Assembly (NCBI GenBank): GCA_043787975.1
Contig: JAYVUK010000007.1
Coordinates: forward strand, 1-64,000
Source of the DNA: JAPLDA01 sp043787975
Lineage (GTDB): Bacteria > Bacteroidota > Bacteroidia > AKYH767-A > 2013-40CM-41-45
Length of the DNA stretch: 64,000 nt
Direction of reading: 5' to 3'
The position numbers were made by a program, and so were the translations under genes. How positions within the stretch are numbered: position 1 is the first letter of the stretch; every line of letters begins with the position of its first letter. Below are positions 8,698-16,372 of this stretch, in pieces. A model generated the notes under the pieces. It was not told the origin of the DNA. It did no database searches and saw nothing but the letters and a program-made list of their open reading frames with translations.

Positions 8698-9903
8698 TTA
8701 CTGAATGACAATTTGGGATACGCCAAAAATTTTTTCATCGGTTTTAAGCCTGCAAAAATAAATTCCCTTTTGCCATTGGTTGATGTCCAACTGCGTTATG
8801 GACGAATTCAATGTTGATCTTAAGACTAAACTTCCGAGAAGATTATAAACTGTTAGTTCAACATTCTTAAATGTACTTGTACCGCTCATTTCAATTTTCA
8901 ATTTATCACTTGCTGGATTCGGATAAACTCGAATATTATTTCCTTTCTTCAATTCTTCTGCGGATGTCAGCACCTGTCCGCATTCCCATTGAAACATCTG
9001 AGCATTGTCAGCAGTTTCCCATTGTGTATAAGCCTGTTTTAGAGTCTTCCATTCCGCAACTCCCGATGCCACAAGCGCATTCGCACTATCTGCAACTTCC
9101 AGTAATTTAGCATAGAACGTTGTGTTGTTTAAATCAGCTTGTTCAAAAAAGATCGTCTGTAAATAAAAACCTGTATCAGGATAAGCACCGCTTTGTACGT
9201 TCTGAATAACATCTTTCAAAGCAGTGATAATGGTTGAAGCAGGAACTGTGTCGTTGGTAATTTTCATTGCACATCCGACACCGATGTCACGCAAGCGGCT
9301 GGTTGTATCATGCACTAAATAATGAGCCGTGTCTTGCGGATTCCAAAACCCATAATAATTCAGATCAGCAACATGATTCGGAGTCCCTCCTCCCATCATA
9401 TAATCAGGAAGCCAGAAAAAGTCCGGAAAGATAATTCCGTATTGTCCGTTCACTAAGTTGATCCATATATTTACGCCATTACTATCGTTGTAAATACTTC
9501 CACCAATCACCTTGCTTTCTGGCAGACCGAGTGAATCCATCAGCTTCACAACATCCGGATAAATATATTGTGATTCATGCGCATGTGGATCAAGTTCCAC
9601 TCCTTTATCTTCATGCAGCCAACGCAGAATGTTTTTGTTGTTGGTATTCGCGACATAAGATGTGTCTTTCTGAATCACATTGGTCAGGTACACCCAATCT
9701 GATTGCAGGTTCCATGTAATTCCGTTGGCCTGAAAATAATTGGCTAGTGAAATCAATTTCCCACGGTTGAGTAAATAATAAGGAGTTCCATTCCATTGCG
9801 AAGTTTCTTCATTGTGTGAAAGAAAATTAAAATACACAACAGGCTGACTAAAGCTGTCATAGAAAATCAACATAAACCAAGAGAGAAGTATTAATTTTTT
9901 CAT
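8698..9903 (-). CDS. Secreted protein with T9SS type A sorting domain, possible barrel enzyme
   Basis: A 401-residue product with signal peptide (MKKLILLSWFMLIFYDSFSQ). Residues about 20-310 contain segments reminiscent of deacetylase or glycosidase barrels: VYFNFLSHNEET near the start, LANYFQANGITWNLQSDW, then ELDPHAHES, which places one Asp and two His together as in metal-dependent polysaccharide deacetylases. The assignment is by eye and unproven. The C-terminal 75 residues start at RVYPNPASDKLKIEMSG and end in GIYFCRLKTDEKIFGVSQIVIQ-like strands, the T9SS sorting domain, so the protein should be exported across the outer membrane. It converges on clpB with 14 bases between stops and no room for a separate terminator. 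Confidence 0.8.
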   Translation of the reverse strand: MKKLILLSWFMLIFYDSFSQPVVYFNFLSHNEETSQWNGTPYYLLNRGKLISLANYFQANGITWNLQSDWVYLTNVIQKDTSYVANTNNKNILRWLHEDKGVELDPHAHESQYIYPDVVKLMDSLGLPESKVIGGSIYNDSNGVNIWINLVNGQYGIIFPDFFWLPDYMMGGGTPNHVADLNYYGFWNPQDTAHYLVHDTTSRLRDIGVGCAMKITNDTVPASTIITALKDVIQNVQSGAYPDTGFYLQTIFFEQADLNNTTFYAKLLEVADSANALVASGVAEWKTLKQAYTQWETADNAQMFQWECGQVLTSAEELKKGNNIRVYPNPASDKLKIEMSGTSTFKNVELTVYNLLGSLVLRSTLNSSITQLDINQWQKGIYFCRLKTDEKIFGVSQIVIQ

Positions 9904-9972
9904 GTTTAATTTTTCTCTTTGAGCAATCCGGCGTTGGAAGGTTTATTCATCTTTCTATGATTTCAATCCTCA

Positions 9973-10001
9973 CAAAAAAGGTAGGTAAAAAAACCTGCCT
10001 C
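9973..10001 (-). terminator. Predicted terminator after kdsD
   Basis: Read on the minus strand, aggcaggt pairs with acctacct (seven of eight positions) around a short T-rich loop, followed by a run of six T. It lies 27 bases past the kdsD stop and ahead of the next minus-strand gene. Confidence 0.6.
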
Positions 10002-10027
10002 AATAACTATTTAAAAAGCAGGGCAAC

Positions 10028-10993
10028 TTATATAATTCCCTCTTTCACCAAATCATGCAAATGAACCATCCCGACATATTTTTCTTTGTCGGTGATGATG
10101 AGTTGTGAAATGTTGTGCTGTTTCATGAGGTTAAGTGCATCCACTGCCATCATATCCTTTTCAGCAAGTTTCGGATTGCTGCTCATCACTTCGCTCGCAG
10201 TAATTCCATCCATACTTTTTTCTTTCATCAACATTCTTCGCAAATCTCCGTCAGTAATGATACCGATCACTTTGCCATTGCTGATTACAGCCGCTGCTCC
10301 CAACCGGTTGGAAGAAATTGCAACGATCACTTTTCTGATGTCATCATCGGGAGAAACTTTGGGCGCTGCATTGTTGGGAAAAATATCTTTCACCTTGAGG
10401 TACAATTTTTTTCCGAGCGCACCACCGGGATGATACTTTGCAAAATCTTTTCCGGTGAACCCTTTGTAATCAAGCAGGCATACTGCCATTGCATCACCCA
10501 TGGCAAGCTGCGCAACGGAACTGCTCGTAGGCGCAAGGTTATTAGGACATGCTTCTTTCGCGACAAAAGTATTGAGCGCATAATCGCAGTGTGTGGCAAG
10601 AAATGATTCGGAATCACCAACAATAGCAATGAGTTTATTTCCCCAACTTTTTAAAAGCGGGATCAGTATTTTTATTTCGGGTGTGCTCCCGCTTTTCGAA
10701 ATGCAGATGATGACATCATCTTTCTGAATGATACCCAGATCTCCGTGAATGGCATCGGCCGCATGCATAAAAATGGCCGGTGTGCCGGTGGAATTGAAGG
10801 TGGCGACAATTTTTTGCCCGATGATGGCGCTCTTCCCAATACCTGTCACCACGACTCTGCCTTTGCATACTGCAATGATCTGAACACACTTTACAAAATG
10901 ATCATTGATAAAATTTTTGAGGTGAGTGATGGCCTCAGCCTCAATGCGCAGCGTGCTCAGTGCCAACTTTTTAATTTGTTCAGGAGTTTTCAA
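10028..10993 (-). CDS. kdsD: D-arabinose 5-phosphate isomerase, KpsF/GutQ family
   Basis: A 321-residue cytosolic enzyme that interconverts ribulose 5-phosphate and arabinose 5-phosphate, the first step of KDO synthesis for lipopolysaccharide. Residues about 30-180 form the SIS sugar-isomerase domain, with GRVVVTGIGKSAIIGQKI and CISKSGSTPEI as phosphosugar-binding motifs. Two CBS domains follow (about 205-260 and 270-321). Length and architecture match the family. Start ATG at 10993. It is divergent from recQ with about 100 bases between them. On the minus strand a -7-like TAAATTTG occurs at 11051-11044, but no -33 TTG sits at the usual distance. With gmhB near 63 kb it shows that the organism makes an LPS inner core. 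Confidence 0.93.
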   Translation of the reverse strand: MKTPEQIKKLALSTLRIEAEAITHLKNFINDHFVKCVQIIAVCKGRVVVTGIGKSAIIGQKIVATFNSTGTPAIFMHAADAIHGDLGIIQKDDVIICISKSGSTPEIKILIPLLKSWGNKLIAIVGDSESFLATHCDYALNTFVAKEACPNNLAPTSSSVAQLAMGDAMAVCLLDYKGFTGKDFAKYHPGGALGKKLYLKVKDIFPNNAAPKVSPDDDIRKVIVAISSNRLGAAAVISNGKVIGIITDGDLRRMLMKEKSMDGITASEVMSSNPKLAEKDMMAVDALNLMKQHNISQLIITDKEKYVGMVHLHDLVKEGII

Positions 10994-11095
10994 TGCTTAA
11001 AATAATTTAGATTCATTCACGTTTTTCATACTTGCAGATTCGACAAATTTATTTATTTTTATCACAAAATTATATTAATCATTAGTACAGACGAT

Positions 11096-13285
11096 ATGTT
11101 AGTTGCAGAAAGACCATTAAGTGAATATTTACAAAAGTATTTCGGATTCGATAAGTTTAAAGGAGACCAGGAAGCTGTTATTCAGAACGTTTTAGCAGGT
11201 AAAGACACCTTTGTTATCATGCCTACCGGTGGCGGTAAGAGCATGTGTTACCAGCTTCCATCCCTCATTATGGGGGGAACCGCCATTGTTGTATCGCCAC
11301 TGATTGCCCTCATGAAGAACCAGGTAGATGCCATGCGCGGATTTAGCAGCGAAGATGGTATTGCGCATTTTCTCAATTCATCGCTCAACAAAACGGAGAT
11401 GGCGAATGTGAAAAACGATGTCAAAAAAGGTAAAACAAAACTCTTATATGTTGCTCCTGAATCGTTGACGAAAGAAGAAAACATCGAATTCCTGAAAGGC
11501 ATCAACATTTCTTTTTTTGCCATTGATGAAGCACATTGTATCTCTGAATGGGGACACGATTTCAGGCCTGAATACAGGCGGCTTCGAACCATCATAGAAG
11601 CCATCGGTACTGTTCCTATCATTGCGCTCACAGCCACTGCCACTCCCAAAGTTCAACTTGATATTCAGAAGAACCTGGGAATGATGGATGCCACACTTTT
11701 CAAAGCATCGTTCAACCGTTCGAATCTTTATTATGAAGTGCGCCCGAAAGTAGATGCGATCAAAGAGATCATCAAGTTTGTAAAACAGAACATGGGCAAA
11801 TCAGGCATTGTATATTGCCTGAGCAGGAAAAAAGTGGAAGAAGTTGCTTCTACTTTAAGCGTAAACGGTATTCGTGCTCTTCCTTATCATGCAGGACTCG
11901 AAGCGCCTGTAAGAGCGGCTACACAGGATAAATTCCTGATGGAAGAAATTGAAGTGATTGTTGCGACGATTGCTTTCGGAATGGGGATTGACAAACCCGA
12001 TGTTCGTTTTGTGATTCATCATGACATCCCGAAAAGCCTGGAAGGATATTACCAGGAAACCGGTCGTGGTGGACGCGACGGGCGCGAAGGAAAGTGTCTG
12101 ACTTTTTATGCATACAAAGACATCGAGAAGCTGGAAAAATTTATGAAAGGCAAACCGGTGGCTGAACAGGAAATCGGGAAACAACTTTTGCTCGAAACAG
12201 TTGGTTATGCTGAAACTTCTGTGTGCCGCAGAAAAGTTTTGCTGAATTATTTTGGGGAGAAATACACAAACGATAATTGCGGCTCATGCGACAATTGCCT
12301 GCATCCGAAAAAGAGTTTTGACGGCCAGGAAGAAATAACGCTTGCTCTCGAGACGATCAAAGCAATCAAAGAAAAATTTGCTGCTGATCACGTAGTGAAT
12401 GTGATTACTGGAAAGATGGAACAAGCCGTGAAGCTGCATGGCCACGATAAACTTGAAATATGCGGGGAAGGTGCAGATCATGAACCGAAGTTCTGGACGG
12501 CTGTGATCCGCCAGGCCTTGCTTTCGGGTTTCCTGTCAAAAGATATTGAAACGTATGGCACTTTAAAACTTACGGAAGCGGGAAAAGCATTCCTAAAAAA
12601 ACCATACCCTGTGCAGGTGGTGGAAGACAACGATTACAGCAATGCGGAAAGTGACGATGATGATGATGGAGGAGCCGGCGGCACAGCAGCCACTGATCCG
12701 GAATTGTTTGCTGCACTGAAGGACTTGCGTAAGAAAATTGCGAAGCAAAAAAATGTTCCTCCGTTCGTTGTATTCCAGGATCCTTCATTGGAAGAAATGG
12801 CAATCCAGTATCCGATCACGATGGATGAATTGAAAAATATCACCGGAGTCGGAGCGGGTAAGGCATCGAAATTTGGAAAACCATTCATTGATCTCATTGG
12901 GAAATACGTCGAAGAAAATGACATCGATCGTCCGATGGACATGGTGGTGAAATCGGTGGTTAACAAATCAGGGTTGAAAGTTTATTTCATTCAGAACATT
13001 GACCGGAAAATTTCTCTCAGAGATATGTGCGTCGCAAAAGGAATGAAGATGGGCGAACTGATAACAGAAATTGAATCCATTGTTGGTTCCGGTACACGAC
13101 TCGATATTAATTATTACATCAATGAAGTGATTGATGTGGATCGTCAGAAAGAAGTGTTCGATTATTTTAAAACTGCGGAGAGCGATTCTTCTGAAGTTGC
13201 TTTGGAAGAGCTTGGCGAAAATGATTATTCGATGGACGATATCCGGCTGATGCGAATTAAATTTATGTCCGAGTTAGGAAACTGA
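11096..13285 (+). CDS. recQ: ATP-dependent DNA helicase RecQ
   Basis: A 729-residue 3'-5' DNA helicase for recombination and fork repair. The helicase core spans about 10-340: Walker A MPTGGGKS (K48), DEAH box D144-H147, SALTATATP-type motif III (IALTATATP) and motif VI YYQETGRGGRDG. The RecQ zinc-binding region follows with four Cys (SVCRRKVLLNYF, then CGSCDNC). A winged-helix RQC domain (about 400-500) comes next, then an acidic linker DDDDDGGAGG near 520-530 and an HRDC domain (about 540-610, DLRKKIAKQKNVPPFVVF). About 110 further residues at the C-terminus, including MCVAKGMKMGEL, resemble the extra helix-turn-helix tail of long RecQ proteins. Start at 11096 has no better alternative. Confidence 0.95.
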   Translation: MLVAERPLSEYLQKYFGFDKFKGDQEAVIQNVLAGKDTFVIMPTGGGKSMCYQLPSLIMGGTAIVVSPLIALMKNQVDAMRGFSSEDGIAHFLNSSLNKTEMANVKNDVKKGKTKLLYVAPESLTKEENIEFLKGINISFFAIDEAHCISEWGHDFRPEYRRLRTIIEAIGTVPIIALTATATPKVQLDIQKNLGMMDATLFKASFNRSNLYYEVRPKVDAIKEIIKFVKQNMGKSGIVYCLSRKKVEEVASTLSVNGIRALPYHAGLEAPVRAATQDKFLMEEIEVIVATIAFGMGIDKPDVRFVIHHDIPKSLEGYYQETGRGGRDGREGKCLTFYAYKDIEKLEKFMKGKPVAEQEIGKQLLLETVGYAETSVCRRKVLLNYFGEKYTNDNCGSCDNCLHPKKSFDGQEEITLALETIKAIKEKFAADHVVNVITGKMEQAVKLHGHDKLEICGEGADHEPKFWTAVIRQALLSGFLSKDIETYGTLKLTEAGKAFLKKPYPVQVVEDNDYSNAESDDDDDGGAGGTAATDPELFAALKDLRKKIAKQKNVPPFVVFQDPSLEEMAIQYPITMDELKNITGVGAGKASKFGKPFIDLIGKYVEENDIDRPMDMVVKSVVNKSGLKVYFIQNIDRKISLRDMCVAKGMKMGELITEIESIVGSGTRLDINYYINEVIDVDRQKEVFDYFKTAESDSSEVALEELGENDYSMDDIRLMRIKFMSELGN

Positions 13286-13307
13286 TTTAATTACAGAATC
13301 AAAAAAT

Positions 13308-13340
13308 AAAAAGAGGCTGTCTTTAAAGTAGCCTCTTTTT
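13308..13340 (+). terminator. Rho-independent terminator after recQ
   Basis: An 11-base perfect stem (aaaaagaggct with agcctcttttt) around an 11-base loop, followed by T. It begins 22 bases after the recQ stop. Confidence 0.85.
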
Positions 13341-13424
13341 TTACCTTGAATAAATAATTTACCACTTCACTGCTTTCATCTTTTGCGAAATTTTTTCGGA
13401 AAAGGAGAATGTATTTTTCGAAAA

Positions 13425-13823
13425 TTATTTTAGATTAAAAGTTAAGGGAGCAAGCGGCCTGGTAAAACCATTTTTATCAGCACATTTAATGTTCTCAAAA
13501 GAAACTTTGCTCAAATTCATTTCATTCTTAATTCCTTCTCGCATGGCCGAAGTCAGCTGACCGTTTGCTTCATTCGTGTATTGTATCCGACTATTTTTCG
13601 CAGTAACCAGGATTATTTTAAATCCTATTATATGGTAGAATGCACTACTAAAGTAAAGTCCTTCGGAATTTAACAATTCTTCTTTGGAAAGAGTGCCTTT
13701 GACTTTTCCGGCAATGGTTACATGTTCAAGGGGAAATTTTTTATTCCCAGACCGCTTTGGAGATTGTGCAATGCAATGTGTACCTATTAAAATCAGGGCA
13801 AATAAATAAACAGAAGTTTTCAT
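13425..13823 (-). CDS. Small secreted protein with GldM C-terminal-like segment
   Basis: A 132-residue product from ATG at 13823; an in-frame TTG two codons earlier is less likely because MKTSVYLFALILIGTHCIAQ is a complete signal peptide. The last 75 residues (LLNSEGLYFSSAFYHIIGFKI, then LTSAMREGIKNEMNLSKVSF and ENIKCADKNGFTRPLAPLTF) resemble the C-terminal domain of the gliding and T9SS motor protein GldM, where a strand-rich segment ends in a phrase like FxxIxxxxxDGxxRxLxP. Only this part is present, with no transmembrane helix or coiled coil. It is periplasmic or secreted by inference. It follows purS by about 50 bases on the same strand. Function unknown; relation to T9SS is a hypothesis. 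Confidence 0.65.
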   Translation of the reverse strand: MKTSVYLFALILIGTHCIAQSPKRSGNKKFPLEHVTIAGKVKGTLSKEELLNSEGLYFSSAFYHIIGFKIILVTAKNSRIQYTNEANGQLTSAMREGIKNEMNLSKVSFENIKCADKNGFTRPLAPLTFNLK

Positions 13824-13872
13824 GGCCAAGAGATTTTATTTCATCGCATAACGAAACAAAATAATATTCATT

Positions 13873-14124
13873 TTAGTTTTCCTGCAACACAAAATGAAAA
13901 CTTTCCATAATCGGATTCGACAACAATTTTTTACATGCAGATTCAACTTTTTCTGTTGCTGCTTCCTTTGAATCAGCATCCACTTCGAGGGTGATGTGTT
14001 TTCCGATACGCACATTTTCAATCTCCGACAAGCCCATGTTTTTTAATCCATGAGTCACCGCTTTCCCTTGCGGATCCAACAATGCTTTCAACGGCATTAC
14101 ATTTATTTCAGCTACAAATTTCAT
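13873..14124 (-). CDS. purS: Phosphoribosylformylglycinamidine synthase subunit PurS
   Basis: An 83-residue PurS, the small subunit that bridges PurL and PurQ in the fourth step of purine synthesis (FGAR to FGAM). It has the family pattern MKFVAEINVMPLKALLDPQG, then VTHGLKNMGL, VRIGKHITLEVDA and a C-terminal helix with KKLLSNPIMESFHF. Length is typical. It starts seven bases after the pssA stop on the same strand, so the two are cotranscribed. Neither purL nor purQ is in the window, so the multi-subunit form of the enzyme is implied but its partners are elsewhere. Confidence 0.92.
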   Translation of the reverse strand: MKFVAEINVMPLKALLDPQGKAVTHGLKNMGLSEIENVRIGKHITLEVDADSKEAATEKVESACKKLLSNPIMESFHFVLQEN

Positions 14125-14131
14125 AACAGGT

Positions 14132-14875
14132 CTATTGGTTTGAGGTTTTACGTTTGAGTGTGGTGACGTTTCTTATCACGGACAAAAATATGTACAATAA
14201 AACGATCACGGGAATTGCCACGTAAAAAAATATCAGAAATAATATTACAGATGATGAAAGAAGAATATATTGATACCGATTTTGTTTCCATGTGAAGTTT
14301 TTAAACTTGAGTGAGAACAACGGAATTTCAGCCACGAGCAGATAAGATAATACCACCGAAAGAATAACAATGAAATAAGGATTACGAATCAATCCCGACA
14401 AATGAAACGTGTCGTGTTGAAGAATGAGCGGCAAGGCTACAATCAACAACGTGTTGGCAGGAGTTGGAAGACCGATAAACGATTCCGTCTGTCGTTCATC
14501 AATATTAAATTTCGCAAGACGCAACGCAGAGAAAATCGTGATGATGAAGGGGAAAAACTGAAAGAATTTCAGAAAATTTTCATTCGCATAAATCAATGAC
14601 GGATCACTCAGTTGCAACAGCCGGAACATGATGGCACCCGGGACCAACCCAAAGGTGACCATGTCAGCAAGTGAGTCTAATTGAAGGCCCATGTCAGAAT
14701 GAACTTTTAGAACTCTCGCAACAAATCCATCGAAAAAATCAAAAACCGCCGCAAGAAAAACAAGGTAAGCAGCCCATTCAAGGTGATTGAGATCGTTGCG
14801 AGAAACCATGACAACGGCAATACAACCACAAAGAAGATTGAGGCAGGTAAAAAAATTAGGTATGTGCTTTTTCAT
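14132..14875 (-). CDS. pssA: CDP-diacylglycerol-serine O-phosphatidyltransferase
   Basis: A 247-residue integral membrane enzyme that makes phosphatidylserine, the precursor of phosphatidylethanolamine, from CDP-diacylglycerol and serine. The CDP-alcohol phosphotransferase signature is intact: D46 and D49-G50 followed by A53-R54, then G63, D67 and D71 in HSDMGLQLDSLADM. About six to seven membrane spans are visible, with a basic C-terminal tail. It is the first gene of a unit with purS. A promoter matching the Bacteroidota consensus lies about 75 bases upstream. Confidence 0.94.
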   Translation of the reverse strand: MKKHIPNFFTCLNLLCGCIAVVMVSRNDLNHLEWAAYLVFLAAVFDFFDGFVARVLKVHSDMGLQLDSLADMVTFGLVPGAIMFRLLQLSDPSLIYANENFLKFFQFFPFIITIFSALRLAKFNIDERQTESFIGLPTPANTLLIVALPLILQHDTFHLSGLIRNPYFIVILSVVLSYLLVAEIPLFSLKFKNFTWKQNRYQYILLSSSVILFLIFFYVAIPVIVLLYIFLSVIRNVTTLKRKTSNQ

Positions 14876-15218
14876 TGGTAACAGGTTTATTCCAAAAAAT
14901 GATCGGGCGAAATGTTTTCAAAATTAGGTTTTCAGATTTAATCTGCAACAAAGATAACTGTAAGTTTTACCTCCAATTTACCATTCATTTTCAGGGCAAA
15001 TACAGTGAATCGCAATATCCTTTTATTGAAGACGAAGGTATAAGATAATGGGTTATTAACAGTGTCATTGTAAACAAAATGGTTTGTAGTGAATCAACCG
15101 GAAAATATTTCTTTAACTTTACAAATGACTGAATAATAAATCGTTCAACAGGCAATAAATCGAAGACAAGAACCGTTGCAGGAAAGTTCGCCCGAGGCGA
15201 ATTCTTAAAAGACACGCT
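14876..15218. other. Divergent intergenic region pssA / PorV-like, 343 bases
   Basis: Contains the pssA promoter listed separately. No gene is supported; a 74-codon minus-strand frame at 14991-15215 has no recognisable feature. A short hairpin, ttcgcc with ggcgaa, sits at about 15187-15202, close to the start of the PorV-like gene. A weak -7-like taacttta occurs at about 15112, without a -33 partner. Confidence 0.5.
14949..14976 (-). promoter_or_regulatory. Predicted Bacteroidota promoter for pssA-purS
   Basis: On the minus strand TTG (14976-14974) is followed after 17 bases by TATCTTTG (14956-14949), an exact fit to the Bacteroidota housekeeping consensus TTG-N17-23-TAnnTTTG. The implied start of transcription is near 14942, giving a leader of about 65 bases. 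Confidence 0.6.
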
Positions 15219-16286
15219 ATGAAATTTACAAAAACTATTTTACTACTAGTTTGTGTTTCGGGTTTTCAGCATGCGAATGCGCAAGCGCCTAAATACAGCA
15301 ACGAGTTTCTCTCCATCGGTGTTGGCGGCCGTGCACTGGCTATGTCGAATGCACAGGTTGCCTCCGTCAATGATGTCACTTCCGGTTACTGGAATCCTGC
15401 CGGTTTAACACTGATGAAAGGTGACATACAGGTTGCCGCAATGCACTCTGAATATTTTGCCGGCATTGCAAAATATGATTATGCTGCAGTGGCGACGAAA
15501 ATTGATTCTTCACGCGCCTTGTGTTTTTCTTTCATCCGTTTCGGAACAGATGATATTCCAAACACGCTGGATCTTGTTGACGCTTCAGGCAATATCAATT
15601 ATGATAAAATTAAATCATTCGCTGCTGCTGATTATGGATTTTACTTCACCTATGCCAGGAAAGCAAAATTTGCCGGCTTGCGTTACGGTGGAAGCGCAAA
15701 AGTGATTCATCGCGTGGTGGGTGAATTCGGGAAAGCATGGGGATTTGGATTTGACCTTGGCGCACAATACGAAAAAGGAAATTGGGTATTTGGTTTACTC
15801 GGAAAAGATGTCACTTCCACTTTCAACGCATGGAGTTTTAATACCGAAACATTTGCAGAACAATTTGCTTTGACAGGAAATGTTATCCCGGTAAACTCAC
15901 TTGAAATTACATTGCCGAAAATGATTCTCGCAGTTGCTTATAAAACCAACATCACAAAAAAAATCACGCTGCTTGGTGAACTTGATGGCGACATGTCCTT
16001 TGACGGACAACGAAATGTTGTGATTAGTTCCAATCCTGTAAGTGTAGATCCGCACATCGGTCTTGAATTGGGTTATGATGATTTTATTTTTCTCCGAACG
16101 GGTGTGATGAATATTCAGAAAGTAAAAAATATCGGTGGCGGAGAATCCACCATCTATCAACCAACCTTAGGAATCGGTATTAAATTAAAAAACCTGAGTA
16201 TCGAATATGCTCTTTCGACAGCTGGAGAGATTGGTTTATATTCCAATATCTTCTCTTTGAAACTCGATGTGTATAAACATAAATAA
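15219..16286 (+). CDS. PorV/PorQ family outer-membrane protein (T9SS-associated)
   Basis: A 355-residue outer-membrane beta-barrel of the FadL-like PorV/PorQ type. A signal peptide (MKFTKTILLLVCVSGFQHANA) precedes AQAPKYSNEFLSIGVGGRALAM, then VASVNDVTSGYWNPAGL, the hallmark N-terminal block of PorV: a Gly-Arg-Ala motif followed by WNPAGL. Alternating amphipathic strands continue to the end (SLKLDVYKHK). In known systems PorV carries T9SS cargo at the outer membrane and hands it to the sortase PorU. The next gene is a PorU2-like C25 peptidase, 86 bases downstream on the same strand, so they probably form a functional pair. Whether this is the main PorV of the organism or a paralogue is not decidable here. 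Confidence 0.85.
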   Translation: MKFTKTILLLVCVSGFQHANAQAPKYSNEFLSIGVGGRALAMSNAQVASVNDVTSGYWNPAGLTLMKGDIQVAAMHSEYFAGIAKYDYAAVATKIDSSRALCFSFIRFGTDDIPNTLDLVDASGNINYDKIKSFAAADYGFYFTYARKAKFAGLRYGGSAKVIHRVVGEFGKAWGFGFDLGAQYEKGNWVFGLLGKDVTSTFNAWSFNTETFAEQFALTGNVIPVNSLEITLPKMILAVAYKTNITKKITLLGELDGDMSFDGQRNVVISSNPVSVDPHIGLELGYDDFIFLRTGVMNIQKVKNIGGGESTIYQPTLGIGIKLKNLSIEYALSTAGEIGLYSNIFSLKLDVYKHK

Positions 16287-16289
16287 TAA

Positions 16290-16337
16290 AATGACCGTGA
16301 TTCAATCATTACGAACAAAAAAAATATCATGGTCATT
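16290..16337 (+). promoter_or_regulatory. Hairpin between PorV-like and PorU2-like genes
   Basis: aatgaccgtgat pairs with atcatggtcatt (12 positions, one G-T) around a 24-base loop. No T-run follows, so it is more likely a processing or attenuation structure inside the operon than a full terminator. Confidence 0.4.
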
Positions 16338-16372
16338 CCATCTGACCATTTAAAAAGACAAATTAGAAACGG

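Noticed and set aside
10115..10606. 163-codon plus-strand frame rich in His and Ser
   Set aside because: Antisense to kdsD, which has complete SIS and CBS domains.
14991..15215. 74-codon minus-strand frame in the pssA/PorV-like spacer
   Set aside because: Covers almost the whole upstream region of the PorV-like gene, where its promoter must lie, and shows no protein-like pattern.
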